9,733 bases of DNA, taken from positions 1 through 9,733 of the forward strand of contig JACXTQ010000239.1 in NCBI GenBank assembly GCA_016919605.1. Reading direction: 5' to 3'. The DNA is from Methylovulum sp. GTDB lineage: Bacteria; Pseudomonadota; Gammaproteobacteria; Methylococcales; Methylomonadaceae. The notes beneath the pieces were generated by a model. The model was not told the DNA's origin, did no database searches, and saw nothing but the letters and a program-made list of their open reading frames with translations. A program made the position numbers and the translations under genes. This document shows, in pieces, positions 1 to 5,216 of the stretch (position 1 is the stretch's first letter; each line of letters begins with the position of its first letter).

Positions 1-240
1 CTCTTTGCGTATAGTAACGATTCGTGATTATTTAAAGCACGGAGTGTGCCAAAACTAAACTGTAATTATCGGGCTTATTGCCTGCTTGTTATGCCAGTAT
101 AGGCCGCCATAACGCACTCATTTGGTTCGATTTATGGAAACATGTCTTAAATAGGTGCAATTAATTATTTAATATCGACCAGATACTATATGTAATTTAG
201 CCCCCACCCTCTCTATCCGCATATATTTTGGAGGCGCATC
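1..240. other. Left-edge intergenic region without a recognisable gene
   Basis: No reading frame of convincing length or protein character starts or ends here. The stretch is AT-rich, and translation in the frames I checked soon meets stops. There is a weak inverted repeat, GTTATG at 88-93 with CATAAC at 108-113, and a short GCAC/GTGC hairpin near 37-49. A possible but poor sigma-70 promoter, TTAATT at 161-166 with TACTAT at 184-189 and a 17-base spacer, could serve the small exported-protein gene downstream. None of these is strong enough to name as a functional site. Confidence 0.5.
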
Positions 241-396
241 ATGCGACAGCCGATTACCTTTACGCCTTGTCGGCATTCCCATGGAATTGCTGATATTGGC
301 CTTGTGTTTGCTGGGTTTGGCCGGATTAAGCTGCGCCAAACCACAGGTGGCGCAATTGCCGGAAGTGAAAAATTGCCACTATCTCAGGCAAATTAA
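241..396 (+). CDS. Possible 51-codon overlapping leader ORF with a strong ribosome binding site
   Basis: An ATG at 241 follows a near-perfect Shine-Dalgarno GGAGG (230-234) at 7-base spacing. It opens a 51-residue frame beginning MRQPITFTPCRHSHGIAD and ending at TAA 394-396. The protein has no recognisable domain, signal peptide or membrane segment. The frame overlaps the start of the exported-protein gene at 281 in another phase, and that gene has no ribosome binding site of its own. It could be a translated leader that couples initiation to the downstream gene, the true start of that gene separated by a frameshift, or chance. The ribosome binding site is seen directly; the role is a guess. 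Confidence 0.3.
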   Translation: MRQPITFTPCRHSHGIADIGLVFAGFGRIKLRQTTGGAIAGSEKLPLSQAN

Positions 397-610
397 AGGT
401 GATTCAGGTTATGGCAAAAATTATGGTTGGCAGCCGCTTGCTAAATACGCGGTATTTAGCAAGGCGGAGAAGATGGCGGCAACCCATTTGGTTTGGGTGC
501 GCTTCGATCAGGTAGGTGGCTTTAATGGCATTGCGGTAGCCAATGCCTTAGGGCTTTGGAAGCGGCGGAACATGCGCCTTAAAGGCGTGTCCCGCGCAAC
601 GGGTAATTAA
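281..610 (+). CDS. Small exported protein, possible lipoprotein (DUF4156/RcsF-like)
   Basis: A 109-residue protein. Residues 1-18 (MELLILALCLLGLAGLSC) form a hydrophobic signal segment ending in a Cys that could be lipidated, although GLSC is a poor lipobox and the n-region lacks a positive charge. The rest is a compact domain. It has a Cys early (VKNCHYL), a glycine-rich GDSGYGKNYGW stretch near residues 40-50, and a KAEKMAATHLVW segment around residues 61-72. The pattern of an early Cys, SG(Y/W)G and an A-x-K-x-x-A(T/N)H-(L/V)V(W) strand resembles small periplasmic lipoproteins of the DUF4156/RcsF type, from memory only. ATG 281 is the only ATG in this open frame since the stop at 170-172 and lacks a Shine-Dalgarno. 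It converges with the porin gene, leaving 3 bases between stops. Confidence 0.65.
   Translation: MELLILALCLLGLAGLSCAKPQVAQLPEVKNCHYLRQIKGDSGYGKNYGWQPLAKYAVFSKAEKMAATHLVWVRFDQVGGFNGIAVANALGLWKRRNMRLKGVSRATGN
437..463. repeat. Perfect 12-bp inverted repeat inside the exported-protein gene
   Basis: The left arm CTTGCTAAATAC (437-448) is the exact reverse complement of the right arm GTATTTAGCAAG (452-463), with a 3-base spacer GCG. The stem can be extended by CCG (434-436) with CGG (465-467) if one G is bulged. It lies in coding sequence (PLAKYAVFSKAE) and no T-run follows, so it is not an intrinsic terminator. It could be an RNA hairpin or a protein-binding palindrome. Confidence 0.75.
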
Positions 611-613
611 TGT

Positions 614-1999
614 TTAGAATGTTATGGTCATATCGGTTGAGAAGGTGATTTGGTCGCCAATATTGTTTCCGGGGGTGCTGGCGTTGCTAGAGTAACTATT
701 GCCACGGATAACAAACGGCGAGTAACCATGGGAGTCGCCAACAATGTCATAACGTACGTTTGGACGTAGTCTTAGCCATTCTTTAGGCTTCCAAGTCACA
801 CCGGCGGTAAATTCATAATAGGTGGCTGGGGAACAGCCCGCCAGATAATTCTTGGTGCCATCGCCGGCATAACTGCTACCAGGATCGGCAGAATAATTAA
901 CCCCATGGTTGGCGGTTGCGGCACCAATACGTCCGGGCGCACACACTCTCAGGCCATTTTGGTCGCGGAACCATTCGGCACGGACACCGGCAACCAATGT
1001 GTCACTGACATCATAAGTAAGGTGTGAATTGACACCGTACCATTCAGCATCCGAGCGAACCGTTGTATTTGCATTATCAGCAAAGCCGTGGTCATGCTGC
1101 AACACCAAATGGGTTTTTTCGGTGATGTTATGCTTTAAGACTACGCTGTATAACGCCCATGTGGCTTTGCTGGTCTCTGAGGTGTCACCATAAGTACCCG
1201 CGATGTTCAAAGAAGTCGCTTTGTCGGTGGTAGTGTACGTGGCACCCATGATACCTGACCAGTTACCCAACTGCTTATCCCAGCCGCCATCCCAACCGCC
1301 GGTGGCGCTGCCGGTCAGCAAGCCGCCCATCAATGCCCAATTGCTGTCCAAGTTGTAATTGCCCAATACGCCGGTGTGCGTGAAGGGCTCACCATATTGC
1401 ATGGTATAAGCATGGGTGTAGAAGAAGTTATCAGGTGCAGGTACGGTTTCATAGCCGATGGGCGTGTAAAAATGACCGACCTTAAGGTTCAGGCCCGTGC
1501 CTATTGGCACATAACTCTCCAGATAAGCTTGTGGCAGGGCAATGTCATAAAAACGGTTGGTGTTGCTGCCGAGCATATTCAAATCCCAGTCGCCCCGTTG
1601 CAAAGGAGCCCCAGTATTGACATCAAATGCCGGTACGCCATAAGCTTGGGTAAAAATGGAGTCGGTACCGTACATAAAATCGAAACGGCCACCCAAATCA
1701 AACTTGCTGCCTTCGGTTGTTACGGCACGTTGGATGTAGGCGTTCAATTGGTTGACTTGAAACTCGGCGGCACGGTCGCCGAATGTTATCGGGCCGTTAA
1801 AGTTATTCTGAGGCTCATTGCCGTTGTAAGTGACACCGGCATTAGCCCAGCCGCCGACGACAAAGCCATTATGCTCCAACACGCCTTCAAGTTCTTTATA
1901 GGCACCCGCTTGTGCGTCTGTTACGCCTAGGGTCGCTGACAAAACACTGCTTATCGCCGCAAACAATATCTGATTCTTACGTTTTAAAATAATTTTCAT
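614..1999 (-). CDS. Outer-membrane beta-barrel porin, OmpL/BBP2-like
   Basis: A 461-residue protein with a typical signal peptide: basic n-region MKIILKRK, hydrophobic core, and an Ala-x-Ala site AQA at 29-31, so the mature protein starts near GAYKE. The mature part alternates short amphipathic strands with Gly/Asn/Asp-rich loops and ends in aromatic Phe (TDMTITF), as expected of a BAM-inserted barrel. Strand-like segments such as KLDLGGRFDFMYG-type stretches and GLNLKVGHFYTPIGYE fit the putative beta-barrel porin-2 (OmpL-like) family. Cys353 and Cys389 bracket a 35-residue Gly/Ser/Asn-rich segment and may form a loop disulfide. The start is supported by AAGGGG at 2009-2014 on the minus strand, 9 bases from ATG 1999. 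It diverges from glnA behind a sigma-54-type promoter and two NtrC-type sites, which suggests nitrogen-controlled expression. Its substrate cannot be read from sequence. Confidence 0.85.
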   Translation of the reverse strand: MKIILKRKNQILFAAISSVLSATLGVTDAQAGAYKELEGVLEHNGFVVGGWANAGVTYNGNEPQNNFNGPITFGDRAAEFQVNQLNAYIQRAVTTEGSKFDLGGRFDFMYGTDSIFTQAYGVPAFDVNTGAPLQRGDWDLNMLGSNTNRFYDIALPQAYLESYVPIGTGLNLKVGHFYTPIGYETVPAPDNFFYTHAYTMQYGEPFTHTGVLGNYNLDSNWALMGGLLTGSATGGWDGGWDKQLGNWSGIMGATYTTTDKATSLNIAGTYGDTSETSKATWALYSVVLKHNITEKTHLVLQHDHGFADNANTTVRSDAEWYGVNSHLTYDVSDTLVAGVRAEWFRDQNGLRVCAPGRIGAATANHGVNYSADPGSSYAGDGTKNYLAGCSPATYYEFTAGVTWKPKEWLRLRPNVRYDIVGDSHGYSPFVIRGNSYSSNASTPGNNIGDQITFSTDMTITF

Positions 2000-2092
2000 T
2001 TTTGAAGTCCCCTTAGAACAAGGTCTGAATATTAATATTTGTTGCTACCTGACAACGTTTTTAGTATTTCAGCAAAAAACACTACATAACTT

Positions 2093-2110
2093 AAAGCAAT
2101 TCCTATGCCA
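2093..2110 (-). promoter_or_regulatory. Sigma-54 promoter for the porin gene
   Basis: Read on the minus strand the bases are TGGCATAGGAATTGCTTT. This matches the sigma-54 consensus TGGCAC-N5-TTGC(A/T) at all but one defining base and has the invariant GG-N10-GC spacing (GG at 2109-2108, GC at 2097-2096). It predicts a transcript start near 2084, giving an untranslated leader of about 85 bases before the porin ATG. The two NtrC-type sites would be centred near -98 and -140, the usual enhancer distance. Confidence 0.65.
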
Positions 2111-2140
2111 TAAAAAAATATCAAATAAAATCAAAAATAT

Positions 2141-2157
2141 ACTACGTTTAAAGTAGT
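2141..2157. promoter_or_regulatory. Inverted repeat ACTAC-N7-GTAGT, possible operator
   Basis: ACTAC (2141-2145) and GTAGT (2153-2157) flank GTTTAAA. The 17-base geometry is that of a dimeric helix-turn-helix regulator site, but the half-site sequence does not match NtrC. It is centred near -65 relative to the predicted porin start, between the enhancer and the promoter. The regulator is unknown, and a 5-base arm can occur by chance in AT-rich DNA. Confidence 0.3.
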
Positions 2158-2173
2158 GAAGAATTACCTATAT

Positions 2174-2190
2174 TGCTCTATATTGGTGCA
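2174..2190. promoter_or_regulatory. NtrC-type enhancer site A
   Basis: TGCTCTATATTGGTGCA is 17 bases and differs by one base from TGCAC-N7-GTGCA, the dyad bound by NtrC. The core also closely resembles the enterobacterial glnA enhancer as I remember it. It is centred at 2182, about 98 bases upstream of the predicted porin start and about 177 bases upstream of a possible sigma-54 start for glnA. Confidence 0.65.
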
Positions 2191-2215
2191 TAAAAATTAT
2201 TACACCCCTTTTTTG

Positions 2216-2232
2216 TGCACAATTAAGTTGCA
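2216..2232. promoter_or_regulatory. NtrC-type enhancer site B
   Basis: TGCACAATTAAGTTGCA is 17 bases: a full TGCAC left half and a right half TTGCA that differs by one base from GTGCA. Its centre, 2224, is 42 bases from site A, four helical turns, so two bound dimers would lie on the same face of the DNA. That pairing is the arrangement known for cooperative NtrC enhancers. Confidence 0.6.
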
Positions 2233-2332
2233 AAACCACCACAACAGCAACAAATGTGGTTTTATTTTTACCCGCACATAATCCATGCCCATTCTGTATA
2301 TTTTTCAACAAAATGCCCAAGCCAGGCCGCTT

Positions 2333-2347
2333 TGGCACTGCCCTACC
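2333..2347 (+). promoter_or_regulatory. Degenerate sigma-54-like promoter for glnA
   Basis: The -24 element is perfect (TGGCAC, 2333-2338, preceded by TT), but where TTGC is expected at 2344-2347 the bases are TACC, so the key GC of the -12 element is missing. The position suits NtrC sites A and B (about -177 and -135). No other GG-N10-GC was found on this strand between 2185 and 2471. It may be weak, or glnA may rely on the sigma-70 candidate. Confidence 0.3.
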
Positions 2348-2421
2348 CCATTGAAACCGCCTAATGTGGACAGCATTTTTTATTGGCTAACCCGGCAAAA
2401 AAAATGTTATCGTTATGAGTG

Positions 2422-2450
2422 TTCAGCAGTGAAAATGCTGGCTTTATAAT
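2422..2450 (+). promoter_or_regulatory. Sigma-70-type promoter candidate for glnA
   Basis: A consensus -10 TATAAT (2445-2450) has a weak TTCAGC (2422-2427) 17 bases upstream. Transcription would start near 2457, leaving a leader of about 15 bases that contains the ribosome binding site. A 5-bp CAGCA/TGCTG dyad (2424-2440) overlaps the spacer. Confidence 0.45.
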
Positions 2451-2471
2451 AACCATAATGAGGAGACAACG

Positions 2472-3881
2472 ATGTCTGTAGAAAATGTACTGAAAATGAT
2501 CCAAGAAAACGACGTGAAATTCGTTGATTTTCGTTTTTGCGATACCCGTGGCAAAGAGCAACACGTCACCTTCCCTGCCCACACTATTGATGAAGACACC
2601 TTTGAAGACGGCAACATGTTCGACGGCTCTTCCATCGCCGGCTGGAAACATATCAACGAATCAGACATGATCTTAATGCCTGACCCATCCACCGCCGTGA
2701 TGGACCCTTTCTATGATGACAACACGTTGATTATCCGTTGCGACATCATCGAGCCTAAAAACATGCAAGGTTACGAGCGCGACCCCCGCTCATTGGCCAA
2801 ACGTGCCGAAGCCTATTTGAAATCCACCGGCATTGCCGACACCGCCTTCTTTGGCCCTGAAAACGAATTCTTCATTTTTGACGACATCCGTTGGGGTTCC
2901 GACATGAGCGGCTCTTTCTATAAGATCGACTCGCAAGAAGCGGGCTGGAACTCTGAAAAAGTCTATGAAGACGGCAACATCGGCCACCGTCCAGGTATCA
3001 AAGGCGGCTATTTCCCTGTGCCACCAGTCGATTCTTTCCAAGACATGCGCTCCGCCATGTGTTTGACACTGGAACAGTTCGGCATGATGACCGAAGTCCA
3101 CCACCACGAAGTGGCGACTGCGGGCCAATGCGAAATCGGTGTAAGATTCAACACCTTGGTAAAAAAAGCCGATGAAGTGTTGGGCCTGAAATACATCGTT
3201 GCCAATATCGCCAACGCTTACGGCAAAACCGCCACTTTTATGCCTAAGCCTATGGTTGGCGACAACGGCAGCGGTATGCACGTCCACCAATCCTTGGCCA
3301 AAGACGGTGTCAACCTGTTCTCTGGCGACTTGTACGGCGGCCTGTCTGAGACTGCGCTGTATTACATCGGCGGTATCATTAAACACGCCAAAGCCCTGAA
3401 TGCCTTCACCAATGCGTCAACCAATAGCTACAAGCGCTTAGTTCCAGGCTTTGAAGCACCTGTTATGCTGGCTTATTCTGCACGTAACCGTTCAGCCTCC
3501 ATCCGTATCCCTTTCGTCAGCAATCCTAAAGGCCGCCGTATCGAAGTGCGCTTCCCTGACTCCACCGCCAACCCTTACTTGGCGTTTGCCGCCATGCTGA
3601 TGGCGGGCTTGGACGGCATCCAAAACAAGATCCACCCAGGCGAAGCGATGGACAAGGACTTGTACGACTTACCACCCGAAGAAGAAAAAGCTATCCCACA
3701 AGTTTGCCATGCCTTCGACCAAGCCTTGGATGCACTGGACAAAGACCGTGAGTTCCTAACTCGTGGCGGCGTGTTCACCGACGATGTCATTGATGGTTAT
3801 ATCGAATTGAAAATGCAGGAAGTGACCCGTCTGCGTATGAGCACCCACCCTGTCGAATTTGACATGTACTACAGCCTGTAA
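2472..3881 (+). CDS. glnA: Type I glutamine synthetase
   Basis: A 469-residue enzyme making L-glutamine from glutamate, ammonia and ATP, the entry point of nitrogen assimilation in the cytoplasm; the family forms dodecamers. Family landmarks are all present: the N-terminal beta-grasp (VKFVDFRFCDTRGKEQH), metal/ATP ligands in GPENE (Glu130, Glu132), the MVGDNGSGMHVHQS block at 261-274 with His270 and His272, the NRSASIRIPF block, and the adenylylation loop DLYDLPPEE with Tyr398. Length equals the usual bacterial GSI-beta. Tyr398 implies control by an adenylyltransferase (GlnE), which is not in this window. ATG 2472 follows AGGAGA (2461-2466). The gene diverges from the porin and precedes ntrB-ntrC, from which it is separated by three terminators, so the ntr genes likely have their own promoter. 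Confidence 0.98.
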   Translation: MSVENVLKMIQENDVKFVDFRFCDTRGKEQHVTFPAHTIDEDTFEDGNMFDGSSIAGWKHINESDMILMPDPSTAVMDPFYDDNTLIIRCDIIEPKNMQGYERDPRSLAKRAEAYLKSTGIADTAFFGPENEFFIFDDIRWGSDMSGSFYKIDSQEAGWNSEKVYEDGNIGHRPGIKGGYFPVPPVDSFQDMRSAMCLTLEQFGMMTEVHHHEVATAGQCEIGVRFNTLVKKADEVLGLKYIVANIANAYGKTATFMPKPMVGDNGSGMHVHQSLAKDGVNLFSGDLYGGLSETALYYIGGIIKHAKALNAFTNASTNSYKRLVPGFEAPVMLAYSARNRSASIRIPFVSNPKGRRIEVRFPDSTANPYLAFAAMLMAGLDGIQNKIHPGEAMDKDLYDLPPEEEKAIPQVCHAFDQALDALDKDREFLTRGGVFTDDVIDGYIELKMQEVTRLRMSTHPVEFDMYYSL

Positions 3882-3885
3882 TCAT

Positions 3886-3911
3886 AAAGGCGCGATCACC
3901 GCGCCTTTTTT
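3886..3911 (+). terminator. Rho-independent terminator 1 of glnA
   Basis: AAAGGCGCG (3886-3894) pairs with CGCGCCTTT (3900-3908) around loop ATCAC, and the T-run continues to 3911. It starts 5 bases after the glnA stop. GC-rich stem and a clean T-tract make this a strong terminator. Confidence 0.93.
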
Positions 3912-3926
3912 GGTAATAGCTCACAT

Positions 3927-3952
3927 AAAACGCCCCTATTCGGGGCGTTTTT
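3927..3952. terminator. Rho-independent terminator 2, potentially bidirectional
   Basis: CGCCCC (3931-3936) pairs with GGGGCG (3942-3947) around TATTC. The flanking AAAA and TTTT extend the stem, and the T-run ends at 3952. The A-run on the left would serve as a T-run on the other strand. Confidence 0.85.
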
Positions 3953-3996
3953 CGTTTATGATCCCTTGCAAGCATTTTGCGTCTATTTACCAAGAT

Positions 3997-4024
3997 AAAA
4001 ATGCACTATTTTTGTGCATTTTTT
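3997..4024. terminator. Terminator-like hairpin 3, overlapping an NtrC-type site
   Basis: AAAAATGCAC (3997-4006) pairs with GTGCATTTTT (4014-4023) around the 7-base loop TATTTTT, with one more T. The GC content of the stem is low, so termination may be modest. The central 17 bases are also an NtrC-like dyad. Confidence 0.55.
4002..4018. promoter_or_regulatory. NtrC-type enhancer site upstream of ntrB
   Basis: TGCACTATTTTTGTGCA has perfect TGCAC and GTGCA half-sites with 7-base spacing, the best NtrC dyad in the window. It is centred at 4010, about 130 bases upstream of the start predicted for the sigma-54 promoter at 4114-4130. It suggests that NtrC controls its own operon. The same bases form the core of hairpin 3, so the symmetry alone could be due to the terminator. 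Confidence 0.55.
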
Positions 4025-4094
4025 GCCACATCAGTTATGCTTGCACCTCATAAAGACACCCCACCATTTGCTGCCTTATAACCACAACAACACG

Positions 4095-4110
4095 TTTGCG
4101 CATTTGCAAA
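4095..4110. repeat. Small inverted repeat TTTGC-N6-GCAAA next to the ntrB promoter
   Basis: TTTGC (4095-4099) and GCAAA (4106-4110) flank GCATTT, ending 4 bases before the -24 element of the ntrB promoter. A protein bound here could block or adjust sigma-54 polymerase. The arms are short and chance is possible. Confidence 0.3.
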
Positions 4111-4113
4111 AAA

Positions 4114-4130
4114 TGGCCTAATAATTGCTT
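4114..4130 (+). promoter_or_regulatory. Sigma-54-type promoter for ntrB-ntrC
   Basis: TGGCCTAATAATTGCTT has TGGC at -24, TTGCT at -12 and exact GG-N10-GC spacing (GG 4115-4116, GC 4127-4128). The two bases after TGGC differ from the consensus AC. The predicted transcript start is near 4140, a 27-base leader before ntrB. It lies downstream of three terminators, which makes a separate promoter necessary. Confidence 0.55.
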
Positions 4131-4166
4131 TACCGATAGCGTAACTTAAAATGGATTTAACCTCAC

Positions 4167-5216
4167 ATGTATAAGCGCATACTTGACCACCTCAACACTG
4201 CCATTCTGCTATTTAATAGGGATCTTACCCTTTCTTATATAAACACGGCTGGGGAAATGTTATTAGCGGACAGTTCGCACCATCTGGTTGATCAACATGC
4301 CTCGGAGTTATTCAAATCTTCTGACTCGGCCTTACTGTTAAATTTAAAACAATGCCTGTCAATGGGTGAGCCTTTAGTCGAGCGCTCGTTAACGCTTAAC
4401 CGCATGAGCCAAAACGTCACCGTTAACTTAAGCGCCACGCCCTTGTTGAATAAGGATGAAATTGTCGAAATTTTGCTGGAACTTCAGCAAGTGGACACCC
4501 ATTTGCGCATTTCCAAGGAAGAGCGGCTGTTGACTCAGCAAAATACCGCCCGATTGCTGGTCAGAGGGTTGGCCCACGAGATCAAAAATCCCCTAGGGGG
4601 CTTGCGCGGAGCGGCGCAATTATTGGACTTGGAATTACATGACCCTGAGCTGAAAGAATACACGCAAATCATCATTGCTGAATCAGACCGTTTACAAGGT
4701 CTGATGGATAAAATGCTCGGGCCTAACAAATTGCCCAATAAAAAATCTTTAAACATCCAAGAAGTGTTGGAGCGGGTCAGGCAATTAGTCCACGTCGAGT
4801 CGAACGGCACTCTGATGATTAAAAGCGATTATGACCCCAGCATCCCCACAGTTCTCGGCGATAAGGACTTGCTGATCCAAGCGATTTTGAACATCACCCG
4901 CAATGCCGTACAGGCCACCGAGGGCAAAGGCCACATTGTCATCAAAACCCGTATCCACAGGCACATGACCATAGGCCGCAAACATTACAAACTGGCGGCC
5001 AAAATTGACATTATTGACGACGGCCCTGGCATAGACGCAGATATGTTAAACCAAATCTTTTATCCCATGGTTACCGGTCGGGCCGAAGGTACAGGGCTGG
5101 GCTTATCGATTGCCCAATCACTGATTAACCAGCATAACGGCATTATTGAATGCAACAGCGAACCTGGCAATACTGTATTTTCAATCTATTTACCCGTGGA
5201 GACCGGCAATGAATAA
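4167..5216 (+). CDS. ntrB: Nitrogen regulation sensor histidine kinase NtrB (NRII)
   Basis: A 349-residue soluble kinase/phosphatase that phosphorylates NtrC when nitrogen is scarce; in known systems PII protein switches it to phosphatase. There is no membrane segment. Residues 1-105 form a PAS-type domain (ILLFNRDLTLSYINTAGE). The dimerization/phospho-acceptor segment has GLAHEIKNPLGGLRGA with His137. The ATPase part has the N box NITRNAVQA (Asn246), the G1 box DDGPGID (284-290) and the G2 box GTGLGL (308-313). Length and order match NtrB/GlnL. ATG 4167 lacks a clear Shine-Dalgarno, and a 7-codon frame (ATG 4151 to TAA 4174) overlaps it, so coupled initiation is possible. The stop overlaps ntrC by 8 bases. 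The alternative name is glnL. Confidence 0.96.
   Translation: MYKRILDHLNTAILLFNRDLTLSYINTAGEMLLADSSHHLVDQHASELFKSSDSALLLNLKQCLSMGEPLVERSLTLNRMSQNVTVNLSATPLLNKDEIVEILLELQQVDTHLRISKEERLLTQQNTARLLVRGLAHEIKNPLGGLRGAAQLLDLELHDPELKEYTQIIIAESDRLQGLMDKMLGPNKLPNKKSLNIQEVLERVRQLVHVESNGTLMIKSDYDPSIPTVLGDKDLLIQAILNITRNAVQATEGKGHIVIKTRIHRHMTIGRKHYKLAAKIDIIDDGPGIDADMLNQIFYPMVTGRAEGTGLGLSIAQSLINQHNGIIECNSEPGNTVFSIYLPVETGNE

Larger units (their letters stand above)
2000..2471. other. Divergent porin/glnA control region
   Basis: This 472-base AT-rich region holds no credible gene; short antisense frames reaching in from glnA are shadows. It carries, from left to right, the porin ribosome binding site (2009-2014), a sigma-54 promoter reading left (2093-2110), a 5-7-5 inverted repeat (2141-2157), two NtrC-type sites (2174-2190 and 2216-2232), and candidate glnA promoters (2333-2347 and 2422-2450). 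Two IHF-core-like words, TATCAA (2119-2124) and AATCAA (2129-2134), sit between the NtrC sites and the porin promoter. They match only the core of the IHF consensus, so DNA bending there is only suggested. A weaker sigma-70-like pair facing the porin, TTGTCA (2050-2055) and TAATAT (2029-2034), has a short 15-base spacer. Confidence 0.7.

Noticed and set aside
71..88. GG-N10-GC spacing at 72-85 as a sigma-54 promoter for the small exported protein
   Set aside because: The flanking bases (GGGCTT and CTGC) match the consensus poorly and no NtrC-type dyad was seen upstream.
1376..1930. 184-codon open frame on the plus strand opposite the porin
   Set aside because: It lies wholly antisense to a convincing signal-peptide-bearing porin, shows no family motif, and its length follows from the codon use of the porin.
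2790..3386. 198-codon open frame on the minus strand opposite glnA
   Set aside because: It is antisense to invariant glutamine synthetase sequence, with no recognisable domain or ribosome binding site.
5146..5208. Upstream in-frame ATG that would lengthen NtrC by 21 residues
   Set aside because: The extension is inside ntrB coding sequence. The ATG at 5209 has a good ribosome binding site and gives the normal NtrC length.
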